NCBI RefSeq assembly: GCF_000198775.1
Contig: NC_014722.1
Span: 1,452,845-1,516,844 of the forward strand
Reading direction: 5' to 3'
Source: Mycetohabitans rhizoxinica HKI 454
GTDB taxonomy: Bacteria; Pseudomonadota; Gammaproteobacteria; Burkholderiales; Burkholderiaceae
Length of the DNA: 64,000 nt
The position numbers were made by a program, and so were the translations under genes. This document shows positions 1 to 8,778 of this stretch, in pieces. Numbering within the stretch: the stretch's first letter is position 1; each line of letters begins with the position of its first letter. A model generated the notes under the pieces. The model was given only the letters and a program-made list of their open reading frames with translations. It was not told the origin of the DNA and searched no databases.

Positions 1-362
1 ACATGGGATTGCTCAATGCGTTGTTGTTCGGTGTCGCCGCTGCGCTGGCAGGCGTTGCCGGGTTGCTCGCCGGCCCGATCTTGTCCGTGCAGTCTGGCAT
101 GGGCGAGCCCGTTCTGATCCTGACGATGGTGGTCATCGTCATCGGCGGGATCGGATCGGTCCGTGGTGCCTTTTATGCAGCACTGATCGTTGGCGTGGTG
201 GACACACTCGGCCGTACGCTGCTGCCGGTGGCGCTGCGCGAGTTGCTGGAGCGCAGCGCCGCTGACAGCGCCGGGCCTGCGCTCGCATCGATGCTGATCT
301 ATATCCTGATGGCGGCCGTGCTCGCGTGGCGTCCGCAAGGGCTTTTTTCGGTCAAACACTGA
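1..362 (+). CDS. livH: Branched-chain amino acid ABC transporter permease LivH (3' end only)
   Basis: The window opens inside this gene. About 119 residues of a strongly hydrophobic inner-membrane permease are visible, ending at a TGA. Several membrane segments and the region around GGIGSVRGA match the C-terminal part of LivH-type permeases, which are about 290 residues when complete. LivH pairs with LivM to form the channel of a high-affinity leucine/isoleucine/valine importer. The next genes are livM, livG and livF in the usual order, with livM 14 bases downstream, so this is one operon. The substrate could be a related amide or urea rather than amino acids, because the binding protein lies outside the window. 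Confidence 0.85.
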   Translation, partial: MGLLNALLFGVAAALAGVAGLLAGPILSVQSGMGEPVLILTMVVIVIGGIGSVRGAFYAALIVGVVDTLGRTLLPVALRELLERSAADSAGPALASMLIYILMAAVLAWRPQGLFSVKH

Positions 363-376
363 ATAGGCGGACGATC

Positions 377-1414
377 ATGTCGATCCCATTAGCCGCGCGC
401 CGTACGGCGCGTTCAACATCGAGCAGCCACGAGTCACCCGCGCGCGCGACGCTCACTGGCAGGATGTCATGGCTGATCATGGCCGCGTTGATCGCGGTGC
501 CGCTCTACGCACAGGCGACCCAGCAGCCGTTTTTACTGACGTTGGTCACGCGCATCGCGATTCTCGCCATCGCCGCCATGTCGCTGGATCTGATATTGGG
601 CGTTGGCGGTCTCGTGAGCTTTGGACACGCGCTGTTCTTTGGGCTGGGCGCTTATGCTACCGGGATGCTCGCGCAACACGGCGTGAGCAGCGGCTGGCTG
701 CATTTGCTTTGTGCGGTCGCGGTCAGTGTACTGGTGGCTGTGGTGACTGGGGCCATCGCGTTGCGCACCCGCGGCATCGCATTCATCATGATTACGCTGG
801 CGTTCGCGCAGATGTTTTACTTTTTTGCGGTCGGTCTTCGCGAGTATGGGGGCGACGATGGCTTCGCGCTGGCTGCCGGCAGCCAGTTCGGCGCCGTGCA
901 GCTGACTGATCCGCTCACGCTATACGTCGTATCCGCATGCCTGCTGATGGCGCTACTCGCGTTCGGCAGACACTTCCTGCACACTGCAATGGGCATGACA
1001 CTAGGTGGCATTCGGATTAACGAGCGCCGGATGCAGGCGCTTGGTATACCCACTACGCGATGCAAACGGGCTGCCTATGTCGTTGCCGCGGTATTGTCAA
1101 GCGTCGCTGGCATGTTGTTCGCGAACCTGACCCAATTCGTGGCTCCGTCGTATCTGTCCTGGACGATGTCCGGCGATCTGATCGTGATGGTGGTGATCGG
1201 CGGCGCCGGCACGTTCATCGGCGCAGTGCTCGGCGCGTTTGCGATCGTGTTGGCAGAAGAGGGGCTCAAGGCAATGACGGAGCACTGGATGCTCGTCATG
1301 GGACCATTGATCGTGGTGGCGGTGCTCGTCAATCGCCACGGGCTTGCAGGGCTGCTCGAGTCGTTCGGCGCACGCACGGCCCGTAGCCCCCGTGCGACGG
1401 GAGAGCAAGTATGA
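377..1414 (+). CDS. livM: Branched-chain amino acid ABC transporter permease LivM
   Basis: A 345-residue polytopic membrane protein of the LivM family, the second channel subunit of the importer. The GGxGSxxG-like family region is seen as GGAGTFIGAVLGA near the C-terminus, with LVSFGHALFFGLGAY in the N-terminal half. I chose the ATG at 377 because AGGCGG lies just upstream at 364-369 and the reading frame before it overlaps livH. A later ATG at 467 directly before the first membrane segment is an alternative. The stop overlaps the start of livG by four bases, which indicates translational coupling. Confidence 0.88.
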   Translation: MSIPLAARRTARSTSSSHESPARATLTGRMSWLIMAALIAVPLYAQATQQPFLLTLVTRIAILAIAAMSLDLILGVGGLVSFGHALFFGLGAYATGMLAQHGVSSGWLHLLCAVAVSVLVAVVTGAIALRTRGIAFIMITLAFAQMFYFFAVGLREYGGDDGFALAAGSQFGAVQLTDPLTLYVVSACLLMALLAFGRHFLHTAMGMTLGGIRINERRMQALGIPTTRCKRAAYVVAAVLSSVAGMLFANLTQFVAPSYLSWTMSGDLIVMVVIGGAGTFIGAVLGAFAIVLAEEGLKAMTEHWMLVMGPLIVVAVLVNRHGLAGLLESFGARTARSPRATGEQV

Positions 1415-2181
1415 GTTTGTTGCAAGTGACGGGATTGGTCAAGCGTTATGGCGGCTTTGTCGCGACCGACCATTTCAGCATGACGATCGAGGCGGGCGAG
1501 ATCCATGCGGTCATTGGGCCGAACGGGGCCGGCAAGAGCACGCTGATCGCGCAACTGGCCGGCGAGTTGCGCCCGGATGCAGGCACGATCAAGTTTGACG
1601 GCCGCGACGTGACATCGACAAGCATCAGTCAACGGGCGCAGCGCGGCTTGACACGCTCATACCAGATCACATCTGTGCTCCCGGACTATACCGCACTGCA
1701 GAATGTCATGCTTGCGGTCAATGCGCTCGGGCCGCGGCGCTTTAGCTGCTGGGGCGCGCTCGCGCGCCAGAGCCGCGTGCGTGAGCCCGCACTGGCGCTG
1801 CTCGAGCGTGTCGGATTGGCGCAGCGTGCGCATGTAAGCGCGGCGCAGATGGCGCATGGCGAGCACCGTCAATTAGAGCTGGCGATGGCGCTCGCCGGCC
1901 GGCCTAAGCTGCTGTTGCTCGATGAGCCCATGGCAGGCATGAGCCAGGCCGAGTCAGAGAACATGATGGCACAGCTGCACGAACTCAAAGGCCGTCATGC
2001 GATGTTGCTGGTGGAACACGATATGGATGCGGTCTTTGCACTGGCCGACAGGATCACTGTATTGGTCTACGGCAAGCCGATTGCTACAGGCCGTGCCGAC
2101 GAGATCCGCACTGATCCTCGCGTACGCGAAGCTTACCTCGGTGATGACACGGCACTGCACGGCAAAGGGAAACACGTATGA
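1411..2181 (+). CDS. livG: Branched-chain amino acid ABC transporter ATP-binding protein LivG
   Basis: A 256-residue cytoplasmic ATPase that powers the LivHM channel. Walker A is GPNGAGKST (residues about 34-42), Walker B is LLLLDEP followed by MAGM, and the switch histidine is in LLVEHDMDAVF. The signature loop reads AQMAHGEHRQLE rather than LSxGQ, a degenerate form also seen in LivG proteins. It starts inside the livM stop (ATGA) and its own stop overlaps livF in the same way, so the four genes are coupled. Confidence 0.88.
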   Translation: MSLLQVTGLVKRYGGFVATDHFSMTIEAGEIHAVIGPNGAGKSTLIAQLAGELRPDAGTIKFDGRDVTSTSISQRAQRGLTRSYQITSVLPDYTALQNVMLAVNALGPRRFSCWGALARQSRVREPALALLERVGLAQRAHVSAAQMAHGEHRQLELAMALAGRPKLLLLDEPMAGMSQAESENMMAQLHELKGRHAMLLVEHDMDAVFALADRITVLVYGKPIATGRADEIRTDPRVREAYLGDDTALHGKGKHV

Positions 2182-2894
2182 CGGGCCGATTGCTTGAAGT
2201 CAAATCGCTGGTAGCGTTTTATGGCCGCAGCCAAGCGTTGTTCGGTGTCGATCTGATGGTCGACGACGGACAGTTCGTGACGCTGCTGGGTCGTAACGGG
2301 ATGGGCAAGTCCACGACAGTCAAGTCGATCACCGGCTTGCTGCGCAGTTGCACGGGCGCCGTCCGGCTCGGTGGTAAGTCGGTGCATTCAAGCGCGTCCT
2401 ATCGGATCGCGCGGGCCGGCATCGGTCTCGTGCCCGAGGGCCGACACGTCTTCCCGACTTTGACGGTGCGCGAGAATCTTGTCGCGACGGCACGCGCCGG
2501 CCATCCGCGGCCAGGGGGGCCATGGACGCTGGAGCGTGTCTACCAGCTGTTTCCAAGGCTCAAGGAACGCGAGCGTAACCTCGCTTCGAACCTGTCCGGC
2601 GGGGAGCAGCAGATGCTTGCCATCGGCCGCGCGTTACTCACCAATCCGCGCCTGCTGATCTTGGACGAAGCGACAGAAGGGTTAGCGCCGTTGATTCGCG
2701 CGGAAATCTGGCGATGCCTTGCTGAACTGAAGCGGACCGGATTGGCGATTCTTTGCATCGACAAGAACCTCGCATCGCAACTGGCGATTGCGGACCATCA
2801 CTACCTGATGTCCAAGGGACGCGTGGTCTGGCACGGCGACTCGGCACAGCTGCAGGCGCAGGCGGACAAGTTGAGCGTGCACCTAAGCATCTAG
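2178..2894 (+). CDS. livF: Branched-chain amino acid ABC transporter ATP-binding protein LivF
   Basis: A 238-residue ATPase, partner of LivG in the importer. Walker A is GRNGMGKST, the signature is LSGGEQQM, Walker B is LLILDEATEGL. The usual switch position reads LCIDKNL, where most LivF proteins have VEQN, so the Q/H-type residue is changed; whether this matters is unknown. The start overlaps the livG stop by four bases. It closes the operon: the next gene has its own leader. Confidence 0.88.
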   Translation: MTGRLLEVKSLVAFYGRSQALFGVDLMVDDGQFVTLLGRNGMGKSTTVKSITGLLRSCTGAVRLGGKSVHSSASYRIARAGIGLVPEGRHVFPTLTVRENLVATARAGHPRPGGPWTLERVYQLFPRLKERERNLASNLSGGEQQMLAIGRALLTNPRLLILDEATEGLAPLIRAEIWRCLAELKRTGLAILCIDKNLASQLAIADHHYLMSKGRVVWHGDSAQLQAQADKLSVHLSI

Positions 2895-2979
2895 CGACAC
2901 GGCAGCTGGCGCAGCGTATCATGCCGCCGCGGCAGTGGCTGCGGCGTATCATGCATTTCGAACTGACAGCGGGACCATC

Positions 2980-3843
2980 ATGCCGTTTGACTTGACGTTT
3001 TCCGACCTCGCTGAACGCGCGGTTCAGTACAATGCTCGCGCCTCCGTAGCCGACTTCGATGCGCAAATGCGCCTATACGCGCAGCTAGCCGAGCAGTCCC
3101 GGCAAGCCTGCCCGGCGATACTCGACCAACGCTATGGCATGGGACAGGCCGAGCGCATCGATATCTTTCCGGCCGTTGCGGCCCGCCAGCCCGCGCCGCT
3201 CTTCGTCTACATTCACGGTGGATACTGGCGTTCGCAGCGCAAGGAAGACGCGTGCTCGATGGCGCAAGCGCTGACGAGCCACGGTGTGGCGGTGGCGATG
3301 GTCGAATACACACTATTGCCTGAGGCGACGCTTGCCGAAGTCGTTCGCGAGGTGCGCAGCGCGCTCGCATGGTTGTATCGCCATGGCGGAACCTATGGCA
3401 TCGATGTCCAGCGGATCATCGTCTGTGGCAGCTCGGCGGGAGCGCATCTGGCCGGCATGCTGTATGGCGACGACTGGCAACGCGCGTTCGAGGTTCCGTC
3501 CGACGTCATCAAGGGAATCGTCGGCCTGAGCGGACTCTACGATATTCGGCCGTTGTGCGACATCAACGTCAACGAATGGCTACGGCTCCATCCGGAGCAA
3601 GCGGCGTTGCTCAGCCCGGCGTTGCGGCTGCCGCACGACGGACCACCGGTAGTATTGGCGGTCGGGGGACTAGAGACAGCCGGCTTCAAGCACCAGACCT
3701 ATCATTTCCATGAACTGCTGGTCGCAAAAGGATTGCCGGTCCGACTGGTGCAGCAGCCAGATTGCCATCATTTCAATTTGGTCAACGAACTCGCCGATCC
3801 ATCCAGCGAACTGCTTCACGCCGTGCTGGCGCTGCTGCAGTAG
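2980..3843 (+). CDS. Alpha/beta hydrolase, arylformamidase/esterase-like
   Basis: A 287-residue alpha/beta hydrolase. The oxyanion-hole motif HGGYW is at residues 79-83 and the nucleophile elbow GSSAG at 150-154 with Ser152; a C-terminal histidine lies in PDCHHFNLV. HGGYW plus this N-terminal region (FDLTFSDLAERAVQYN) is typical of the kynurenine-formamidase-like esterases, but no other tryptophan-degradation gene is near, so the substrate is not assigned. I start at the ATG at 2980. The frame is open to an ATG at 2935, but that stretch contains a repeat (GCGGCGTATCATGC is nearly duplicated at 2911 and 2940) and is probably leader. Confidence 0.75.
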   Translation: MPFDLTFSDLAERAVQYNARASVADFDAQMRLYAQLAEQSRQACPAILDQRYGMGQAERIDIFPAVAARQPAPLFVYIHGGYWRSQRKEDACSMAQALTSHGVAVAMVEYTLLPEATLAEVVREVRSALAWLYRHGGTYGIDVQRIIVCGSSAGAHLAGMLYGDDWQRAFEVPSDVIKGIVGLSGLYDIRPLCDINVNEWLRLHPEQAALLSPALRLPHDGPPVVLAVGGLETAGFKHQTYHFHELLVAKGLPVRLVQQPDCHHFNLVNELADPSSELLHAVLALLQ

Positions 3844-4031
3844 AGCGGGGCGGTTGCGGCCAGTGATGCGTCATGCCAAAGGAGAGTTTCTGGCGACCAC
3901 TGATGTCGGCAGATGTGTCGCTCATAGCGTCCGGCTTGCCGGTACGATAGCATGGCCCCGCGCCATGGCACCGATGTGGCTAGCCATACGATCGAGCCGC
4001 GCGCAGAAGGAATTTTTTACGGCCTCTCTGG

Positions 4032-5165
4032 TCACGCGGATACCATGACACCCGCACGATTTTCGTCGAGCACTGGATAGTCCGTGAGGCCCTTCGCGCC
4101 GCCGCCGAACAGCGTCTCGCGATGAAGCTGCGCGAGCGGTGCGCCACGGCGCAGGCGCTGCACGAGATCGGGATTGGCGACGAACGGACGGCCGAACGCA
4201 ATGAGGTCGGCCCAGCCCGCTTTGATGGCGTCGCGCGCGCGTTCACCCGTGTACTTGCCCGCATAGATCAGTATGCCTGAATAGGTGGCACGCAGCTTGC
4301 GCTTGAATTCGAGCGGCATGTGGGGGGCGTCGTCCCAGTCGGCTTCGGCGATATGGACGTAGGCCACGCCGATCTCGCCGAGCCGCTTTGCCGCTGCGAG
4401 ATAGGTCGTTTCCGGGTCCGCGTCTTCGCAACCGTTGAGCGTGGTGAGCGGCGCGAGCCGGATGCCCACGCGCTGCGCGTCGCCCGTGCCTTCGATGAGC
4501 GCGCGCGCCACCTCGTCGAGGAAACGTAGACGATTTTCTAGCGGCCCGCCGTATTCATCGGTGCGCGTGTTCGCGTTCGAATCAATGAACTGGTTGACGA
4601 GATAGCCGTTCGCGGCGTGCAGCTCGACACCGTCGAAGCCCGCCTTGATCGCGTTGCACGCTGCCGTGCGGTACTGGTCCACGATTTCGCCAATCTCGTC
4701 GATGCTGAGCGCACGTGGTTGGGAAGCCTGAACGAAGCCCGGCGTGCCGCGCTCATCGCCGGCGATGAACACGTTCACGCCTTTAGCCTGAAGCGGCGAT
4801 GACGACACCGGCTGCTCGCCGCCCAGCAGGCTCGTGTGACTCAGGCGCCCCACGTGCCAGAGCTGCGCGAAGATGCGGCCACCTTTGGCATGAACCGAAT
4901 CCGTCACCTTGCGCCATCCGTCGATCTGGCCTGACGTGTGGATGCCGGGCGTCCACGCGTAACCCTTGCCGAGCGGCGCGATATACGTGCCTTCGCTCAC
5001 GATGAGGCCGGCGTCGGCGCGCTGCGCATAGTATTCGGCCATCAGGCCGTTGGCCTCGTCGCCGGGCTGGCTTGCGCGCGAGCGTGTCATCGGCGGCATC
5101 ACGATGCGGTTGGGCAGGGTCAGTGCGCCGAGTTGGAGCGGCTGGAAAAGCGGATCACAGTTCAT
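4032..5165 (-). CDS. Old Yellow Enzyme family NADH:flavin oxidoreductase (NemA-like)
   Basis: A 377-residue FMN-dependent TIM-barrel enzyme of the Old Yellow Enzyme family, which reduces activated C=C bonds and nitro compounds with NAD(P)H. Visible hallmarks are PNRIVMPPMTRSRA near the N-terminus, HAANGYLVNQF followed by DEYGG in the middle, and the FMN-binding end FGRPFVANPDL. Length fits N-ethylmaleimide reductases. The ATG at 5165 is chosen because the sequence from NCDPLFQP aligns with the usual N-terminus. A broken MFS gene lies just upstream on the same strand and a LysR regulator is divergent beyond it, so the three probably formed one regulated detoxification unit. Confidence 0.85.
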   Translation of the reverse strand: MNCDPLFQPLQLGALTLPNRIVMPPMTRSRASQPGDEANGLMAEYYAQRADAGLIVSEGTYIAPLGKGYAWTPGIHTSGQIDGWRKVTDSVHAKGGRIFAQLWHVGRLSHTSLLGGEQPVSSSPLQAKGVNVFIAGDERGTPGFVQASQPRALSIDEIGEIVDQYRTAACNAIKAGFDGVELHAANGYLVNQFIDSNANTRTDEYGGPLENRLRFLDEVARALIEGTGDAQRVGIRLAPLTTLNGCEDADPETTYLAAAKRLGEIGVAYVHIAEADWDDAPHMPLEFKRKLRATYSGILIYAGKYTGERARDAIKAGWADLIAFGRPFVANPDLVQRLRRGAPLAQLHRETLFGGGAKGLTDYPVLDENRAGVMVSA

Positions 5166-5229
5166 GATGTATTTCCTGATTGGATTCACGGCGTAATTGC
5201 CGCGAACGTTCAAAATGGACTTTGTCGGG

Positions 5230-5961
5230 TTAGACGAGCACGACGCTGACCTCGGATGGCGAGAATCCCGTAATCTGCTCGAGCAACGGCGCCATGAACG
5301 TAAAGGCGATGAGCGAGCCGCCGTAACCCACTGCAGTCATGGCATAGACCAGCGCGAGACGCGGTTGGGCGAGCACCCGGAACTGCTGGAGCAGCCCGGC
5401 AGGATGCGTATGCGCGAGTTGGCGCGGAACGAAGGCCATGGCGCCGAAAAACGCGATCAAGCCGAAGCTGGCCACAATGAAAAAGGTTGCTCGTCAGCCG
5501 AAGTGCTGACCGATAAAGGTACCGAGCGGAATACCTGCAACGAAGGCGACCGTCATGCCGCTGAACATGGTTGCGATCGCGCTAGCCGCCTTGTCCTTCG
5601 GAACGAGCGTCGTTGCGATGATCGAGCCCACGGAGAAGAAGACGCCGTGGGCGAGGCCGGTTAGGACCCGCGCCACAATCAACGAGTCGTAATTGGGGGC
5701 GCGCCAGGTGATGAGATTGCCTATGGTGAAAAACGCCATCAGTCCCGCGAGCAGGAGCTTGCGCGGCACGCGCCCGGTCAGGGCGGTGAGCACGGGTGCC
5801 CCGACCGCGACGCTAAGCGCATACAGGCTCACGAGGAGGCCGGCGGAGGGCAGGCTGACGCCGAGGTCGGACGAAATCGTCGGTATTAGACCAACGATCA
5901 CGAACTCGGTCGTGCCGATGGCAAAAGCGCTGATAGTGAGCGCGAGGAGGGCGAGGGGCAT
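5230..5961 (-). pseudogene. MFS transporter, in-frame stop and 3' truncation
   Basis: The N-terminal part of a drug/sugar efflux MFS permease of the AraJ/YdhP type (FVIVGLIPTISSDLGVS, RVLTGLAHGVFFSVGS) runs from 5961 to a TGA at 5494-5496. The same frame continues without shift as RATFFIVASFGLIAFF. The family usually has GWRATF here, so TGG has become TGA. A second stop at 5230 follows SPSEVSVVLV, leaving about 244 codons of an expected 390-400. The missing end abuts the leader of the reductase gene, which suggests a deletion. Readthrough could not restore the lost C-terminal half. Confidence 0.82.
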
Positions 5962-6064
5962 GGCTTACAGTCCTGGCTTCGGTGAAGACGGGACGGAGTG
6001 TGCACGCTTTACTTTTGTTTAAAAAGTCGTCTATAAACGAAATCGTTTTGATTTGAAATCAAAA

Positions 6065-6967
6065 ATGAAGATCACACTGGACGAGTTGCAGGCGCTTGTG
6101 AGCGTTGTCGACACCGGTTCCATCACCGCCGGCGCGCAACAGCTCGGCCTGACCATTTCAGCCACGAGCCGCACCTTGGGAAGGCTGGAGGAGAAGCTTA
6201 AAACTACGCTGGTGCGCCGTACCACGCGCCGCCTAGAGCTGACGGAGGAAGGGCGGGCGTTTCTAAGCGACGCCCGAGCGATCATCGCATCGGTAGAGAG
6301 CGCGCAGGAGCGGATGGCCGCGTACCGCGAGCGGCCATCGGGGCGGCTGCGTGTGGATGCGGCCACGCCGTTCATGCTCCATGTGATTGTCCCCCTCGTG
6401 CAGGGTTACCGTGAGCGCTATCCGCACGTCGAATTGGAACTTAACAGTAACGAAGGCATCATCGATCTGCTGGAGCGGCGCACCGATGTGGCCATCCGGA
6501 TTGGGGCGCTAAAGGATTCCACGCTGCATCGCAAAGCCGTGGGCCGTAGCCGCTTGCGCATCCTTGCGAGCCCCGCGTACCTAGAAGCCCATGGCCACCC
6601 AAAGCGCGTTGAAGATCTGACAAGGCATGCGCTGCTAGGATTCAACCAGCCAGAGGCGCTCAATGTCTGGCCGATATTGGGGCCGGACCAAGAGCCGTAT
6701 CGCATTACGCCAACGATCTGGTCGTCAAGCGGAGAAACGCTTCGGCAACTCGCGCTGGCGGGTGCCGGTGTCGTGTGCCTGTCCGACTTTATGACCGTGC
6801 GTGATCGGCGCGACGGGATGCTCGTGGAGCTTTTCCCGCGTCAGACCCAAGACGTCCGGCAGCCGATCAATGCGGTCTACTATCGCAATACCGCGATTTC
6901 GGCGCGCATTGCGTCGTTCGTCGATTATCTAGTCGACGCGGTGCGCGACACCGAATTCGGGCGGTAG
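6065..6967 (+). CDS. LysR family transcriptional regulator
   Basis: A 300-residue LysR-type regulator. The N-terminal helix-turn-helix is visible (LDELQALVSVVDTGSITAG, LGLTISATSRTLGRLEE), followed by the effector-binding domain (GRLRVDAATPFM). It is transcribed away from the MFS/reductase pair across a roughly 100-base divergent intergenic region, the usual arrangement for a LysR protein controlling its neighbours. The ATG at 6065 gives the standard start; a TTG at 6053 would add four residues. Its inducer cannot be read from sequence. With the transporter broken, its present target may be only the reductase. Confidence 0.85.
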   Translation: MKITLDELQALVSVVDTGSITAGAQQLGLTISATSRTLGRLEEKLKTTLVRRTTRRLELTEEGRAFLSDARAIIASVESAQERMAAYRERPSGRLRVDAATPFMLHVIVPLVQGYRERYPHVELELNSNEGIIDLLERRTDVAIRIGALKDSTLHRKAVGRSRLRILASPAYLEAHGHPKRVEDLTRHALLGFNQPEALNVWPILGPDQEPYRITPTIWSSSGETLRQLALAGAGVVCLSDFMTVRDRRDGMLVELFPRQTQDVRQPINAVYYRNTAISARIASFVDYLVDAVRDTEFGR

Positions 6968-7100
6968 CTTGTTACTTGATCAGCTTCATGCCGGCTGTTT
7001 TTACCGCTTTCGCGTCAAAGGTTACCGTATACTGGCATTGCATTGAGCATAGTGGCAAGTCTCGCATCCCGCGGCACACTCGCCGGGAACCGCGTAACGG

Positions 7101-7745
7101 TCATTCTGACGCCATGAAGGCCCCGTGCAGCCCATTTAACCCAAACTGAACCCCCATGCAGACCAGCATAAAACCCATTACTCGGGAAATGGCATCGGTG
7201 CCAGACCTTCCTAACAAATGAAGCACCCGTGATGCGCTGCGCAAAGTCATCCACAGGATCAATGTAAGCGCAATATCGACGGTCAGCACGACAAGATGAT
7301 CGATTAGACGATACCCACCCGTTCGGTGGATTGCTGAAGCATCGCTAACAATCATCGCGATCGCGCCTGGTCCAACGGTCACGGGCAAGGTAAGTGGAAT
7401 AAAAGCCACATTTGATGGATGCTTTGACGCTATTTTCTCTTGTGCCTCAATCTCGTGATATTTTGGGAAAAGCATTCCAAAACCAATATAGGTAACAATC
7501 ATCCCTCCCGCGACACGCATTCCCGGAACCGAAATACCGAATGCGCTCATAATGGCACTGCCTGCGTAAAAACAGACCAATAACGATATCAGTACATAAA
7601 GGGCGGTCAAGTTGATCTGCTGATTGCGCTGCGCGGGGCTCATATGAGCGCTCAATCCGAGAAATACGCTGGCGCTAGTAATCGGATTGATGATCGGTAA
7701 GAGTGTTATCAGGCCAATCCCAACATAACTCAGATAGTCGTTCAT
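7101..7745 (-). CDS. MarC family integral membrane protein
   Basis: A 214-residue MarC/UPF0056 inner-membrane protein with about six membrane segments (LLPIINPITSASVFLGLS, GAIAMIVSDAS region, LGRSGTDAISRVMGFMLVCM). The family is widespread, and its once-proposed role in multiple antibiotic resistance is not supported; the function is unknown. The start at 7745 is backed by AAGGAG about nine bases upstream. Reading further upstream adds a hydrophilic extension that does not belong to the family. It stands alone, with no operon partner. Confidence 0.82.
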   Translation of the reverse strand: MNDYLSYVGIGLITLLPIINPITSASVFLGLSAHMSPAQRNQQINLTALYVLISLLVCFYAGSAIMSAFGISVPGMRVAGGMIVTYIGFGMLFPKYHEIEAQEKIASKHPSNVAFIPLTLPVTVGPGAIAMIVSDASAIHRTGGYRLIDHLVVLTVDIALTLILWMTLRSASRVLHLLGRSGTDAISRVMGFMLVCMGVQFGLNGLHGAFMASE

Positions 7746-8066
7746 ACTATTGTGCTCCTTTTCTGTGCATAGCTCATGCCGTTTGTTCCAGATTGTGGAC
7801 CGCCTATCAGTTTCCTTGCATATTTCGCTCCTGCTTTCGTAAGCATCGGCTGTGCCAACTGCAAAATACAATGATGAGCGGGACTATCCGAATGTTTCGT
7901 GCAGCCTGTATTTTCGCACATCTAGGCTGAAGCAAATTTTTCCCGCCCCGAATAATTCAAAATATTTTTCCAAATCGAGTGCGTTGCTCTGCTGCTGCGC
8001 ATGCTCGAAATGCTGAAACGGCTTGCACGCGCAAATGTTCGCTTGGTGGAATTCCCGCACTCGCAT

Positions 8067-8182
8067 CTGTTTACGTACGCTGGTACTTTCGCGTCGGCCT
8101 GGGCCTGCATGATATCGCGGAGCGGCTGTTCAAGCGCGGTGTGGCGGTGAAGTACGAGTCAATCCGCTGGCCAGTCTTCTGA
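8067..8182 (+). pseudogene. IS6-family transposase fragment
   Basis: The translation includes RWYFRVGLGLHDIAERL and KRGVAVKYESIR. This fits the N-terminal block of IS6/IS26-family transposases (LS-RDV-LL-ERG-VSYETIR). Only about 38 codons remain before a stop, and nothing of the DDE domain follows. Confidence 0.55.
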
Positions 8183-8378
8183 CAGGTAGCAAGATATTTG
8201 AAGCAACGAGTCTAGCTCAGTAACAAAAAATTTGAGTCGATGTACATTTCGTTGTCTTCGCTATGTTCATTCTTCATAGCAGCCCATGACAATCGGGCAC
8301 AGAGCTTGCGGAAGACGTGAAGTAGTCAAATGTCGACATGCTAGTACGCTTTACCTGGGACTGGTGGTCGTCAACTAG

Positions 8379-8505
8379 CGCTTTTATCTGCGCCGTTCTG
8401 GGCTTGCAGACGATGCGTGGCGTGCAGTTCACCGCGGCAGTGGGTAGGCTCACCGAACTTGACGACTTGTCCCGCTTCACGCACCCGCGCCAGTTTAATG
8501 GTATG
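8379..8505 (+). pseudogene. IS110-family transposase C-terminal fragment
   Basis: The segment LQTMRGVQFTAAVGRL followed by TELDDLSRFTHPRQ matches the C-terminal transposase_20-type domain of IS110 enzymes (LQ-LRG-..-ELGD-RF-PRQ). The frame is lost after the PRQ motif. It is a different subgroup from the intact IS110-type gene at 26.1 kb. Confidence 0.55.
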
Positions 8506-8778
8506 GCTGTCGCTTGCCATATCGCGCGAGACATTTCCCGCCTGACGCGGCGCTCGCCCATTAACCTGACGATGGAGGAAGCGTTTCCTAAAGGCGGCGT
8601 AGCCCGGCACACGAGTCATCCGCGAGGACGCTACGTAACGAATTGCATCCGACTTGCGGCGCTAGATAGCGGAAGGCTCATTGGGTGGACTTCTGTCATG
8701 CAGTAGCTAATCCGCGCATATCAGCGTGGTCCACCGTCATGATGTACTGCGACGTCGCTCTTAGGGAATTCGGACAAC

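Larger units (their letters stand above)
7746..8778. other. Gene-poor stretch with two transposase scars
   Basis: About 1 kb between marC and the NRPS gene with no intact gene. It contains an IS6-type scar near 8067-8182 and an IS110-type scar near 8379-8505, described separately. No clear NRPS promoter or regulator gene was recognised here. Confidence 0.6.

Noticed and set aside
8371..8619. Minus-strand open frame over the IS110 scar
   Set aside because: It is the antisense of the recognisable IS110 fragment on the plus strand.
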